A stretch of DNA of 64,000 bases from Euptelea pleiosperma (Eukaryota > Streptophyta > Magnoliopsida > Ranunculales > Eupteleaceae): the NCBI GenBank assembly GCA_035048495.1, contig CM068545.1, positions 22,850,741 through 22,914,740 of the forward strand, in the 5' to 3' direction. The translations under genes were made by a program, and so were the position numbers. Shown here in pieces: positions 1 through 12,329 of the stretch. Position 1 is the stretch's first letter; each line of letters opens with the position of its first letter. A model generated the notes under the pieces. The model worked only from the letters and a program-made list of their open reading frames with translations. It had not been told where the DNA came from and did no database searches.

Positions 1-583
1 TTAGCAAAGTCTGATGCAGTCAATTTTATAGCACGCTGTACGATGGTTCAATACAATTTTATAGGAAGGTTTGGTAGATCATTATTTTTTAGGATTTTTG
101 GTGATTTTTTGAGAATTTTTTGAGCTCTCTATCATGGACTCTTACCCCTTCTCCACTTGAAAATTGAAAAAATTGTTTTTAGTCTCCTTAGCCTGGTACG
201 ATCTATTGGGGGTTTCTTGCCTCTATTTGTGGCTCCGATCTGACCCCCTACTATATTAGCAATTGAATGGAACAAACCCCATTCAATTTGGTGTTGATTT
301 GAGGTTGTAGGGTTGATTACAACCCCTAGAAGTTATCGCCGGTACCCATTTTGGGCTGTCGGTTGGGTCCCAAACCTCCCCAATCTTCGTTCCAGACTTC
401 GTTTCATGGTTTAGATTGGTTCTTGGATGCTTTGTGACATCAATATGCTGTTGTTGTGTTGTTTCGGATTGAATAGCCTTTCCCAAGGTGCTTCTAATTC
501 TTTATAAAGGATCTGTTGTGCTTACAACGACCATCGGATGCCCCTCTTGTGATTTCCTTGGCACTCCATCGACTTGATTAGTT

Positions 584-1545
584 ATGGATACTCCGCCACC
601 TGTCTCAGGTAATCCCTCAGGGTCCAATATGAGCACCAAAGCCACCTCCAGTGGAGTAGGAGGGTCTATGGTACATCAGTTGGCTTACTAGAACTCTGGA
701 TTGCAGATCACTTCAGGGAAATTAGACGGCAAAAATTATTTGGAGTGGACTTAGGCTGCCTGGTTATTTATTGGCGGCCATGGGAAGTTAGGCCATGTTA
801 CTGGGGATACAGCTGAACATGCTAAGACTGGTCCCACGTATCGACAATGGGAGACCGATGACCTTAGAGTTATGTCTTGGCTCCTTAACTCTATGCAGCA
901 TGATATCAGTCGGAGTTTTTTGTTTATGCGCACGGCTCAAGAGGTTTGGGAGACTACTAGGAAGACATATTCCCAGCCGCAGAACATTGGCAGGGCCTTC
1001 CAGTTGAAGCAGAGTATCTCCCTTTTCCGACAGGGGGAGAAGTCCATTGCTGAGTACTACACTTCTCTCCGCAGCATGTGGTAGGAGCTCGATTACTATT
1101 ATGCTTATCAGCCTCCACTCCCTGAGGATGTCTTTTCATATCAGCGGCATGTGGAGAAGGGCAGAATATTTAAGTTCCTTTCTAGACTCAGTCCGTCGTA
1201 TGAGCTAGCTCAGGTCCACATCTTTAGCAGCAGGGTGGATCTTCCATCTCTCAGCGAGGTGTATGCCTGCCTTCAGAGTGAGGAGAGTCGACGGATATCT
1301 CTTTAGGATGAGCATTCAGTCTCCGAGCGATCAACGCTGGTCACATCCTCTGCTTCTCCTTTACCAACCTCAGCAGTCTTAGAAGGGCCGACTTTATCAG
1401 CATCTTGCTTCCACTTTGTCATATGCTCCTACTGGTCCTCTTGCTAGGAAGCCCTCTACTGGGGAGAGGTCCAAGTGTGACTACTGCGGTAAGCTTGGGC
1501 ATGTGAGAGACCGATGCTAGAAGTTACACAGTTGCCCTAGCCAGA
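584..1545 (+). pseudogene. copia-1 gag remnant
   Basis: Reading from the ATG at 584 gives a copia gag-like protein: KLDGKNYLEW near the start, a middle part with SMQHDISRSFLF and QGEKSIAEYYTSLRSMW, and a CCHC zinc knuckle (CDYCGKLGHVRDRC) from about 1477. In-frame stops interrupt it, for example after VHQLAY, after LEWT and after RSMW. Several are consistent with C-to-T change of a glutamine codon. The end is cut by the LINE insertion. Gag would form the virus-like particle; this copy cannot make a full protein. Confidence 0.8.
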
Positions 1546-1627
1546 TGGGGTCTTCTGGTGCTCATATTGCCAATATGGATGTTCCTTTGCCTCCTCAGGG
1601 ACAGTCATTGCCGAGTTTTTCTACCAT

Positions 1628-2821
1628 GGCTTCCCCTGGAATGACATGCCAGAATGCCATAAAATCCATTTGGTGGAGTGGAAAAATGTTTGTAAGACAA
1701 AGGATAAAGGGGGGTTGGGGATCAAAAGCATTAGAGTTATGAATCAAGCGCTCTTGGGAAAATGGCTTTGGAGGTTTGGGGAGGAGCTACTAGTCTATGG
1801 AGGAGAGTAATAGAGGGTAAGTATGGCGCTATGCTTTTTGGGTGGAGTAGAATGGTTCGGCGCATTTATGGTTGTAGCGTGTGGAGGGCCATTATGAAGG
1901 TTGCTGTAGTTTTTTCTAGAGGTATTCGGTTTAGTGTCGGTTCACGCAACAGAATGAGATTTTGGGAGGACACTTGGTGCGGTGAAGTTTTTCTAAAGGA
2001 GTATCCAGATCTATATATGTCATCTGAGAGGAAACTTTGGTCTATCAAGGATTGTTTTATCGGAGAAGGGATGTTAATGGGGTGGAATTTTGGATTTAGG
2101 CGAAACCTTAATGACTGGGAAATCGAGCCCCTTGTCAGAATGCTTGATCGTTTACAGGACGTTCAATTGATGTCAGACAATCAGGATAAACGTCTTTGGA
2201 CTTAGACCAAAGAAGGGAAGTTTTCGGTGCAATCTTTTATGAAGCGTTACTTAGTTCCGATGGGTCTAGTTTCTCCGTTTCATTGGTTTGGAGATCTAAA
2301 ATTCCTACAAAGATTGCGTTCTTTGTATGGGAGGCATCGTTGAAGAAAATTTTGACAGTGGACCACTTGAGATCTAGAGGATTCATGATTATCGATTACT
2401 GTTCGATGTGTAAGAGTCATGGGGAATCAGTTAATCATCTTCTGTTATATTGTGATGTAGCTAGGGAGGTATGGTCTTCTTTTCTTCTGGAGTTTGGGAT
2501 GAAGTGGGTAATGCCAGATTCTTTGTAGAAACTTCTGATTAGCTAGAAAGTAAAGGCGTTTTCATCTCGAGGGCGGATCTTATGGTGGATACTACCTCTA
2601 GCGATTGTTTGGGGACTGTGAAAGGCTCTTCTTTGAGGATTTTGTCTTTCATTGGGAACTTTTGTGCTCAAAAGATGTTTGATTCCTTTTGTAATTTTTA
2701 TTTTTAGCGTATGTTGGCAAGATGTAGGCAAAGAAGGTCATCTCGACCTTTTTACCCGCTCTTTTTGTAATTATTCTGTTTAAGCCTTTTGATAATGGAA
2801 TTTATACTTATAAAAAAAAAA
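1628..2821 (+). pseudogene. 5'-truncated LINE (non-LTR retrotransposon) 3' end
   Basis: The translation matches the C-terminal part of plant L1-type ORF2 after the RT domain: HLVEWKNVCKTKDKGGLGIKS, then NQALLGKWLWRF, SVWRAIMK, GSRNRMRFWEDTW, and a zf-RVT-like segment (VWRSKIPTKIAFFVWEASLKKILTVDHL and CSMCKSHGESVNHLLLYC). One stop and a frameshift near 2205-2250 break it. It ends in a run of ten A at 2812-2821, as expected for a poly(A)-tailed LINE, and copia-1 resumes just after. The 5' boundary (about 1610-1640) is estimated from loss of copia similarity. I could not find a convincing target duplication. Confidence 0.8.
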
Positions 2822-5800
2822 GGTAACATTAGACCTACTCATCATGTGTCCACTTCTTTATCTTGTCCCACTTGGATCATTGATTCATGGGCTTCGGAGC
2901 ACATGACGGGCATATCTTCCTTTATTTTCCACCTATTCCATTTGTTCTGGCCGTGATAAGGTGAAGATTGCAGATGAGACCTTATCATCTGTGTCTGGGA
3001 AAGGGGATGTCCTTCCCTCTCCTAAACTTCCTCTTTTATCTGTCTTGCATGTGCCCAAATTTACCTCCAATCGTTTATCTGTTAGTGCCTTAACTAAAAC
3101 CTTGAACTGCAGTGTCACATTCTTTCCTTCTACTTGTGTCTTTTAGGACCTAGAGACGAGGAGGATGATTGGCACGGGACGTGAGGTTGATGGCCTCGAC
3201 CTTCTGGATAGACGACTTCCTGAGCCCACAACACTTCAGTCTTATTTTAGTAGTAGTAGTAGTCGTAGGATAGATTCTGTTTTATTTGTAGTTTTATTTG
3301 TTTTTGTTTTATTGTTTGACTTGCACTGTGATTGTGAGACTTGTGAGCTGTCAAAGCACTGTTGTTTTACTTATCCCTCTAGAGGTAATCAAATCTCTAT
3401 TTCTTTTGATCTTGTGCATTCTAATGTGTGGGAACCTGCCCCTATTACTTCTATTTTTGGCTTCTGCTATTTTGTTACTTTGTAGATGACTATACTAGGT
3501 GTACCTGGGTTTATCTCATGAAAACTAAAGATGAGGTTCATTCCATCTTTATAGGTTTTCATAAGACGATCCAAACCTAGTATGGTGCCTCCATCATGGT
3601 CCTTTATTCTGACCAGGGTGGAGAATATTTTACAACAGTATATTTTAGACCATGAGATTTGTTACCAAAATTCTTGCAGCTACACCCCTCAACAAAATGG
3701 TGTAGCTGAAAGGAAAATGCGTCATCTGATTGAGGTAGCTCGATCTCTTTTGATTGGCTCCCATGTCGCCAAATCCTATTGGTCTGATGCTGTATTGACT
3801 GCTGCCTATTTGACTAACAGAATGCCTTCTCGTGTGCTCAACTTCAAGTCCCCTCTTCAGGTTCTTGTTCCTAGCTTGTCTTTATTTGTGGTTCCTCCTC
3901 GTATCTTTGGGGGTGTATGCTATGTACACATTATGGGTCCTAAAGCGCTTAAGTGCGTCTTTCTTGGTTACTCTTCTACCCATAAAGGGTAGAAGTGTTA
4001 CCATCCTTCAACTGAGAAGAAGTTTGTGTCTATAGATGCCACCTTTAGTGAGGAATTGTCCTTTTTCTTTTCCGCTTATCTTTAAAGGGATAGTAGTTGT
4101 GAAGAGAAGTGGAATGTTCCTTTTCCTGCAATCCCTATCTCCTCTAGAGTTTGAGAGGCCTCCGCCTACTCAACCTACTAGTGCGACTGGCAGTGCCCCG
4201 GAGCTCAGAAGGAGCTTAAAGATTATAGCAGAAGGAGGAAAGCCATAGCTGATCCAGTACTAGTGGTACCATCGTTGGATCCAGGTAATCCTTCCTCTTT
4301 CTCTATACCTGTATTTTCTTATTCTATTGATGCTTCTGATCTTCCCATTGCTTTAAGAAAAGGCACCGGGAGTTGTACTCAACATCTTTTGAGCAACTTT
4401 GTATCCTATGATGTCTTGTCTCCCTCGTACAAAGCCTTTGTCACATCTGTTTCCACTATTCCTATTCCTTCTTCCGTGGCAGAAGGGTTGGCACAACCTA
4501 GATGGAAAGCTACTATGGTAGAAGAAATGAGAGCCCTGGACAAGAATAGAACATGAGAGCTCGTTGACTTGCCAAGAGGCAAGAAGCCCATTGGTTGCAG
4601 ATGGCTGTTCACCATCAAGTACAAGGTAGATGGGTCAGTTGAGAAGTACAAGGCGAGATTAGTAGCCAAGGGGTACACTCCGACCTATGGGATTGACTAC
4701 GGGGAGACCTTTGCGCCTGTGGCAAAGACGAACTCCATCAGGGTGTTGTTCTTGGCAGCAAACCAAGCATGGCCTTTGCATCAGTTGGATGTAAAGAATG
4801 CATTTCTTCATGGTTACCTACATGAAGAAGTATACATGGTGCCTCCTCCTGGATTCACCCCATCAGGAGACAATAGCATGGTGTGTTGATTGAAGAAAGC
4901 CCTCTATGGGCTTAAGCAATCTCCGAGAGCATGGTTCGAGAGATTCACCTTAGCAGTGAAGAAGCTGGGTTACACTCAAAGTCAAGCCGGTCACATCCTA
5001 TTTGTGAAGCAGCAAGGGAAGAACACCACTGCCCTCATCATCTATGTTGACAACATGATTCTTACAGAGAATGATGCAAAAGAGGTGGCTAAAGTAAAGC
5101 GTCTGTTAGCTGGGGATTTTGAAACCAAAAATCTAGGACCTCTCAAGTACTTCCTGGGTATCGAAGTTGCAAGATCCAGCCAGGGGATCTTCATCTCTCA
5201 AAGGAAGTATGTCTTAGATCTGTTAAGGGATTCGGGCAAGTTGGGAGCCAAGCTAGTGCAAAATCCTATAGAGCAGAATCACCAGTTAGCAAATGCTAGT
5301 GGCGAGCTACTACAAGACGTAGGGAGCTTCGAGAGACAAGTTGGAAGATTGATCTATCTCTCCCTTACTAGACTAGACATTGCCTATGCAGTGAGTGTCA
5401 TCAGTCAGTACATGCACTCACCCAGAGACATTGATTTAGAGGTAGCTCACAGGATCTTGAGGTACCTTAAGTCGACCTCTTGTAGTGGTCTTCTGTTAAA
5501 AAAGAATGGCCACATGTGAGTAGAGGCATACACTGATGCATACTGGGCAGATGCAAAGATGACAGGAGATCTATCTCAGGGTATTGCACCTATGTTGGGG
5601 GCAATCTGGTTACTTGGAGGAGCAAGAAGCATGATCTGGTTGTTGCCAGATCCATGGCTTGTGTGAGATGCTCTGGTTAAAGATGTTGGTTGCTGAACTT
5701 GGTTTTTCGGTCTCTGGGTCTGTGAGCTTGTACTGTGACAACAAGGCCACCATCAGCATTGCTCACAATTCAGTTCAGCACGATCGAACCAAGCACATTG

Positions 5801-5928
5801 AGGTGGACCGCCACTTCATTAGGGAGAAGATTGTATCTGGGGAAGTGTGTACCCCTTTTGTGAAGATTGATGAACAGGTTGCCAATGTCTTCACTAAGAG
5901 GGTGGGTTCCCAGTTGGTAACTTCATAA
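2822..5928 (+). pseudogene. copia-1 pol remnant (PR-IN-RT-RNase H)
   Basis: Pieces in order: a protease region with IIDSWASEHMTG (the DSGA active site is altered to DSWA); a GAG-pre-integrase piece with CETCELSKHCC; the integrase end with PQQNGVAERKMRHLIEVARSLL; RT from about 4570 with [24 protein letters not shown] and ALYGLKQSPRAWFERF; the catalytic box altered to YVDN instead of YVDD; and RNase H with EAYTDAYWAD, SLYCDNKATISIAHN and DRTKHIEVDRHFI. Stops occur at about 4554, 4887 and 5517, and there is a deletion near 5640. It is non-functional. Confidence 0.88.
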
Positions 5929-5981
5929 GTGTATGTGCAAGTTGGGCATGAGAGATATCTATGCACCAACTTGAGATGGAG

Positions 5982-6226
5982 TGTTATCATATATGTATTT
6001 CTACGTATTTCCATGTATTAGGGGTAGTTCTGTAAATTCTCCCTTTGAGGGGTATATTTGTCTTTTGTAATGTTCTCCATATATAATATATTTTGGTGGA
6101 ATCATGTGACCTAATCACATGACATCCTTCTTTCTCTTTTCTCTTTTCTATCTTCTCTCTCTTCTCTCTTTGATTCTCTAAACCTAACCCTAACCCTAAC
6201 CTTAATCACCATTACAACTTGTTGCA
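5982..6226 (+). repeat. copia-1 3' LTR
   Basis: It begins TGTTATC directly after a purine-rich stretch (TTGAGATGGAG) that follows the RNase H end, the same arrangement as the PPT/LTR junction of the intact relative at 38757-38769. A TATATAATATATTTTGG promoter-like stretch and a CT-rich part follow. The end (TTGCA at about 6226) is a guess because the 5' LTR is outside the window. Three telomere-like CCCTAA units near 6184-6200 are part of this LTR. Confidence 0.6.
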
Positions 6227-6544
6227 CTGAATCCCTTCCCCACAAAAGAGAAGGGAAGTCTACATTAGATGCATGAGCAAGAAGAGGCCCTTTTTTTGGT
6301 TTTTAACGAGTGTGAGCAAGAAGAGGCTTAAGGATAGCTCGTGTCATTAATTAAGGGTTTCTATAGTTACCAATGTTTAGATTAGAAGATCCGATATAGT
6401 TTCGTATTGGATTTAGGATTATTTGGGTGGAGTTGAATTAGGGATCAAGCTTTTACTAGTTTTGTTAATTTGTTGGAGTTAGTTTATAATGTTAAGAAAC
6501 TTCTATCATTATTTGATTTGTAGTACGATTATATTTACTTAGGG
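6227..6544. other. Intergenic or intronic sequence, nothing recognised
   Basis: This AT-rich stretch lies between the copia-1 LTR and the inverted-repeat element. I see no long ORF, RNA gene or repeat in it. Confidence 0.5.
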
Positions 6545-8109
6545 GCAAAGAAATAAATTTCGCGAAAAATGAAATATTTCCTTTTTTGGGCTACAGACAG
6601 GAAAGATCACATACATGGAAATAATGCAAACTTTAGTGAAATATTTTGATTAATTTTCACATGAACAATGTTTTCGACCAGACTGTAGTATAAAAATGGA
6701 TTATGTCGGGCGAAATATTTAGATTATTGAACCTAGGAATCCTCCCATTTTTGCTCAAAATCATCCCAAATCCCATTATTGCTCAAATCAACCGATTCAA
6801 CCCTTCCCCATCGATTCTTTGTCAAGAAATGACCACTCCATTAAAGATTTCTTAGTGAAAAACCTCGTGGATTGATCGTAAGAATGAATTAAAGTCCATT
6901 TGAGGTTTTTTCAAATTCGAAATGTAAATATGATATTCTTGTTTTAAAGTAATTTTTTTGCCACATACGGATAAATTAGGTGTAAATGCATCAAAGCTAT
7001 GGATCTATGGTTCATTTACACCAGATTTGTGCATGGGTTGAATATCATTTAGGGTGAAAATTCAAAATTTGGAGAAAACTCCAATTTCGTTGGTTTTCAC
7101 CATAAACATCCCTGGTTGTGCATGAATTAATTATATGTTGTATAACTTAGTCCAATCTTCAACTTCGTTGGGTTAAAATTTTTTTCCATTAAAATATATT
7201 TTATTTAAAAATTTAGGCAAATGCTACAAGTTGACAGTAGATAGGTTTTCTAAAATTATACATAATATTAGGACATTTATATAAATGAATTAGGATTCAT
7301 TAATACCTTGATTTATGACTGTTTTTCATGAATAATAATAATAATTTAATTAAAACATTATTAAAATTTTAAAAAAATGTAAAACATCAAGGAAATCCTT
7401 CATCAATTCCATTCACATATGATGCATTAATTCTTTCTAATCGGTTTAAATAGTTCAAAAAGGCTCCTGTTCTTGTGGTCCAAGGCGTTCTCGGATTGTA
7501 GGGGTCTTTTTTTCGAGGATTTTGTCTTCTGCATGGACCTTTTCTGCTCTAGGGATTGATGGGAGCTGTTTTTCCTTGTAGTGTTTCCCGTTTCCTTTGT
7601 ATAGGCCCTCCCCGGCTGTTGAGGTGATCTCGACCGCTCCAGCTGTGGTGTTTTGTTCTTTCTCGTTCATGAATAAAGTTATACTTACAAAAAAAAAAAG
7701 GCTCCAGTACTATCAAGTCCAAGCCATGATGGGGATGATGGTGACCGAAGATCTATGTAGTTGTGACCTTTCTATTTTGTGTACTTGTCTATTTGAAGAC
7801 ATATTTGGATGTAATGAATTTACTTTGCGATTATTCGATGATTATAATCATTTCCATTTGCCATTATTGCTTTGACTATCAGATACCTACCTCAGCCTAT
7901 TACAGACCGTTATGGTCATTCATTTTGATACTGCATTGGGTTGTATATTATTGTTTGAGAGCTTATGAGTGTTTTTATGCTTGTTTTATCATTTCCTAAA
8001 AATTTCCATCATTTCCATGAAAAATGTATTATTTCCACACTGGTCGAAATATTTCCATTTCCATGCTGGTGGTCGAAATAAACCTTGAATCCGAAATTTA
8101 TTTCCTTGC
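6545..8109. mobile_element. Candidate non-autonomous DNA transposon with 18-bp inverted ends
   Basis: The left end GCAAAGAAATAAATTTCG (6545-6562) matches the reverse complement of the right end (8092-8109) at 17 of 18 bases. The flanks TTAGGG and TTGGGG could be an imperfect target duplication. GAAATATTTCC motifs recur inside both ends. There is no transposase, and a LINE tail has inserted at 7468. The superfamily is unknown; the pairing could also be chance in AT-rich DNA. Confidence 0.4.
7468..7699 (+). mobile_element. 5'-truncated LINE 3' end with poly(A) and target duplication
   Basis: A 230-bp segment ends in eleven A (7689-7699) after a GAATAAAGTTATACTTAC stretch, very like the tail of the LINE at 2780-2821. 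It is flanked by a direct repeat AAAAAGGCTCC, at 7457-7467 and overlapping the poly(A) to 7705, which is the hallmark of target-primed reverse transcription. It has no coding capacity. Confidence 0.7.
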
Positions 8110-8596
8110 TTGGGGTTCAGGTCTCTTGGGAAATTTAAGCAAGTCATCTGAAGTTATAAAAGGGGTGGACTTATGGTATGTAATGGGGACTTCGATATTA
8201 TAGTGAATTGAGCTGATTTGTGTTTTAAGAATTTGTTGTTATTTCGAAGTGTTGGATGGCCACTAATTTTTACAGACTTAGAATTGCCATGTAGTTATGG
8301 CGTGTACTATCAATTTATGAGTTCTTTTCTATGCAATCCATTTTCTCTCTCATTTTGTGTGTTTTCTACTTTATTTTCTGGTTTCTTACTGTTCTGTTTG
8401 GCCTGCATGCTGGTAAGAAATCTATCCTACATCAAGGTGACACCTCATGGTTATGGAAAGCTCATGCTTGGACTGTCCACAAGCTTTTTATCCATGCTCA
8501 ACTGGATTGGAGACTACAAATCTTCTTCTGGTTGAAGCTTTCCAGCCCAAATTGGAGTGGAGCTCGTCAGTAAAAGTTTCTCTGGCTCCTTTCGAA

Positions 8597-8766
8597 ATGT
8601 TAAGTAGTTATTGAAAACACTTTTAGTGGGTTCCACGAGTTTGTGTAGGTAAAAGCTTCCGAGGTTTCTCTTGAAGTTGAGCTTGGAAGTAGTTAAAAAA
8701 CACTTGTAATGGGGCCCACAATCTTGTGCAGATATAAGCTTCTCAGGCTTCTCTTGTAGGCTTAGT
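8597..8766. repeat. Two imperfect tandem copies of about 85 bp
   Basis: Units 8597-8684 and 8685-8766 share AAGTAGTTA, AAACACTT, GGG(T/C)(T/C)CCAC, TTGTG(T/C)AG and AAGCTTC followed by GGTTTCTCTTG or GGCTTCTCTTG. There is no coding frame. Origin unknown. Confidence 0.45.
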
Positions 8767-10269
8767 TGCATGGATTGTGTGCGGGAGCAGATGTTGCGAA
8801 CAAGTTTCGAATTGCCTTATGTTTGGAAGCAAAAGTGGGAGCAGGAACAAGATTCCGAAGTGGGAGTGGGAAGGAACAACGCTTAGGTAGAAGGTTCCTG
8901 CAACTAAGCATCAAGTTAGAAGCTTGTAAAAAGTGTTTTTCTAAAGTTCGGCCTAGGAGCCAAAATAAGAAGGAAAAGAAATGGTCATGTAAGTTCCAAT
9001 TCTTTTTTCTTTGCTGCATTTGTCTATGGTTTCTTGAGGAAAAATGGAAAATGAGCGCGAAAATGCCTATTTAGCCAGTAGCTACAAAACTGTCAACCTG
9101 ACAATTGTCTGATTTGAATGGCGCATTAGCAATCGTTATTTATAATGTTGAAAATCTCAATACATCAATTAGGCACGCTTTGCCAAAATCTAATTTTCAT
9201 CAAATCTAGTTTGGTGCTTGACAAGTGTTGTGGAGCACACCCTCTTATGGAAAGCTTGATAGTTGATTGCAAGGTTTTACATTTTGATTATGGTGTATAT
9301 TACGGTCAGCTTAGAAATGTTGTTATAATTTTCGGAAGTTATGGAAATCAGGGTAAAACATAGGAACCACACATCAATGTTTTAGAAATGATAAAAGAAG
9401 CATAAGAGCACACTTATAAGAATGCAAAAGTGATCGATATATGTTGACACTGGTGTTGAGACTCAGACTCTTAAAGAGTCAGGTCAACGCATCTAAATGT
9501 TCATAATCATGTCATTTAAGTACAGAATAGCAAAAAACTTCTGCCTTGCGACCCAAGGTCATAACCACATATACCTACAATTTACATGTTTCTTATTTTT
9601 TCTTCCAATATTTAACTTATTTTAAGTATTTAATCAAAATATAATTTTTTTTTATTTAAATTAGATGATATGCATGTAATTAATTGACGCAGCGAGGATC
9701 TCGAAAAAAATGAGAGAAAATCTACAATGCAATCAAAGGCTCAAATCTGAAAGCTCTGAAACCAGTTTGATGTAGTGAAGAGTATAGGTCCCACAGCTTA
9801 ATTGAACAGTCTTGGTTGAACCTTGGGCAAAGGCCCCAGGGAAAACCCACAAAGGGTTTTTCATACATGCAGATCTCAAGGAGATCAATAAAAGAATAAA
9901 ACACAAAAATATCACGGAACTGCGAAATGCATAGAGCTCGAGGCTCACAATTAGCAACACAGATTAGGAGGATTTAAGTGTTGCAAGGTTTTGAAGGCAG
10001 TTCTGAAGGCACACAAATGAGGTCTGACTTTAAAAAGGGCCCACATGAGTCCAAAAGGGATCACACAAGGCGATGACTGTAAAGATTCTTCACAAATTAG
10101 TTGAGACCAAAAAGGAACCTCATTTATTTGAGGGTTGGAGTGTGTTGTTTGGCTATTTGGCCAGCACTCTCTGCCTTTGTTAGATCTGTAGACCCTTTGA
10201 TATACATTGTTATGCCTCCCTCTTTATGTGAAGTGAGTTCTGATTATTGAGCTCATTGTGCAATTGCAG
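8767..10269. other. Probable MAPKKK intron sequence without recognised features
   Basis: Only short random ORFs are present. The stretch ends in a polypyrimidine-poor but usable acceptor (CAATTGCAG, 10261-10269) directly before the kinase exon. I looked for the preceding MAPKKK exon, which should encode the HRD and DFG regions, and did not find it between 6.2 and 10.2 kb, so it must lie further upstream, beyond or within the copia-1 region. Confidence 0.5.
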
Positions 10270-10380
10270 GTTGTCAATCAGAAGGGCCAAGGCTATGGGC
10301 TTGCAGCCTATATATGGAGCCTTGGTTGCACCGTCTTAGAGATGTTAACTCATAAGATTCCATACTTTCCTTCAGAATGG
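10270..10380 (+). CDS. MEKK1-type MAPKKK, penultimate coding exon (kinase subdomain IX)
   Basis: This exon encodes 37 residues, VVNQKGQGYG then LAAYIWSLGCTVLEMLT, ending PYFPSEW. This is the part of a MEKK-type MAP kinase kinase kinase that follows the APE motif and carries subdomain IX (normally DIWSLG). It is bounded by CAG at 10267-10269 and GTAAGT at 10381, and it joins in phase 0 to the exon at 33335, giving EW then MQAL exactly as in plant MEKK1 proteins. MAPKKKs of this group phosphorylate MAPKKs in immune and stress signalling. Oddity: the invariant aspartate of DIWSLG reads as tyrosine (codon TAT, 10309-10311), which would normally weaken the catalytic core. The gene may be a pseudogene, a divergent allele or a base error. 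Upstream exons are not visible. Confidence 0.88.
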
Positions 10381-10386
10381 GTAAGT

Positions 10387-12329
10387 AATCTGATTTTTTT
10401 TTCTTTTTTTTAGCTCTGCTCTTGCTCTGGTTGATTTGTATTTTGCTCTGCTTTCTGTGTTACCAATTCAAAGTAACAAGTTCTACAAGCTTATTCTGGC
10501 TTCCTGTACATAGCGCAGTAGATGTAATTTATCAACAGGAGCTAGTAAGAAGTTAATTTCTCTAATTTTCATAATTCGGAGTTTCAATTACCTTGAATCT
10601 GGTTGCATATTCGGTTTAGTCAACGGTTTGTATCACATATACTAGGCAAAAATATTAACTTCAACCATTCTCCTTTTGATGCAACTTCTGGAATGTGTCT
10701 TAGTCAGAAATGTTATTACATATATTTTGGTAGTGATAGCTATTCTCTCTACGAAACCTGTTATGGACATGTTTTTAAGTCTCAGCCAAAGACTGAGTCA
10801 TGATCCTTATGTGCATCAGATCACGTAAGGATTATGATCTTATTCTTCTTATCTCGGCCAAGACAGTCCTGAGCTAAAACCATGGTTATGAAATAACCTC
10901 CTAGATTTCTATGATTTGATTGTTCATCAACCAACTGTAAATTTTGGTTGCATGGATTCAACCTGGTAAGAAAAAATATAGTAGATTTGCTGTGTGTTAT
11001 TTCTGTGGTCTGGATCTTTTGCTGTGTATTTCTTGAATAGTCTGGTGTCATACTAGCAGATAGGGTATTTGTGTTCTAGTAAAACAGCTATGAAATTTAG
11101 ATTGTGAAAGTGATTTAGCTTCTTCGAGCCTGAATCTTCCATTATAATAAATCTAGTATACGATTTACCAATAGCAAGACACAGCCACAACCAGACTATA
11201 TCTTCACATTGTGTTGACCCTTGAACTGTTGCTTCTCTTCAACACTTAGATTCACATGGTCACTTCATAATATGTTGTTCTGTGTTAACGTATTAAATTT
11301 TTCCATATTTCGACCAAAATGGTAAAACATATTTCGATTTTGACCAGGTCTTACAGGAAATTCAAATGGAATGTTGAAATTCCATAATTTTGACCCTTTA
11401 TTTTGTTTTTTGTCAACACATTTCAGTATATTTCGGAATGTTCCACCAAAATGTTACAAACTATACATAAACAATACCAAATTTCGGTCACCAGCCTCAT
11501 AGAACCCTCCAATGCGACGACTGCTTTTGAGTCTTGGAAGATAAAAACCAAACAAGTGTAAGATAGGGGAGATTGAAGTTTAAAAGTGGGGTTTTTGTCC
11601 CTTCGAAGGTATGTTTCTTCCTTTCACCTATACATTTTTTTTCTTTCTCTGTAGATTGTTGCTAGAATTAGGCTTTAGGGTTGTAAATGCATTTGATTTT
11701 GATATATAGAGCTAATTTTCATCATTTTCACAGTTCTACAATATTTCCACACTGGTCTTTGCACGAAACATTTCCATTTCCGAGCCGACCGAAGTAGGCA
11801 CCAAAGTCAAAACAAAACCTTGGTAGTTGGTTCTATTAAACTAACCAAATCTCTAACCATAAATTAGCATGAGGCATTTTATTGTAAAATTTGAATTAGT
11901 CTAGTGTTTATAAGGCACATTGAATTTCCATCTTTGAGCTGGCTAATAAGATTAAACAAACAACCTTTTTATTGTTTTTATGGCTTTATAGCCATATCTG
12001 GAATCACTGAATAAGGGCATCTTGTCTTATATCTTCCTCAAACCATGTTTAGAAACCAGCTTTCTGGAATTTAGTTTCTACTTTGCCTGGTCAAGTATGC
12101 TCTTCCATGCAAACATCTTACTGTGTATTTGGTTTCCTTTTTTGCATCCACCTGCACCATAAAAAATACTTTTTTGGATTGAGTTTTGGCCTTAATATTC
12201 TGTCACGTTTTACTGTATAGTATTTGTTATTCCATTGGGAGATGTTATACCCGGTTTTATTTTAGTTGGTTGTCGGGGAAGATTGCAATCTCAGATGCTA
12301 TGAGCAACTACTACAATTGGCTAGAGACA
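10387..12329. other. Intron sequence, no gene recognised
   Basis: AT-rich intron DNA. Around 11300-11470 and 11740-11820 there are TTTCCATATTTCGACC-like and CATTTCCATTTCCGA-like motifs resembling the edges of the inverted-repeat element at 6545-8109, so a decayed relative may lie here. No ORF is supportable. Confidence 0.4.

Larger units (their letters stand above)
1..6226 (+). mobile_element. Degraded Ty1/copia retrotransposon (copia-1), left end outside the window
   Basis: The order gag, protease, integrase, reverse transcriptase, RNase H and then a 3' LTR is the Ty1/copia order. The 5' LTR and primer-binding site are not seen, so bases 1-583 are probably untranslated leader. The coding part is broken by many stops and frameshifts, by a LINE insertion at about 1628-2821 and by a deletion in RNase H near 5640. 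It resembles the younger element at 33605-38978 throughout, for example in the CCHC knuckle, the GLKQSPRAWFERF stretch and the RNase H end, so the two belong to related families. It is an old, dead copy. Confidence 0.88.

Noticed and set aside
6180..6202. Telomere-like CCCTAA repeats
   Set aside because: Only about three units, within the copia-1 LTR; a similar CTCTAACCCTAA lies in the copia-2 LTRs, so it is LTR sequence and not a telomere scar.
6230..10269. Search for upstream MAPKKK exons (HRD, DFG, GTAFWMAPE regions)
   Set aside because: None found by reading the three plus frames; they are either upstream of the window or lost.
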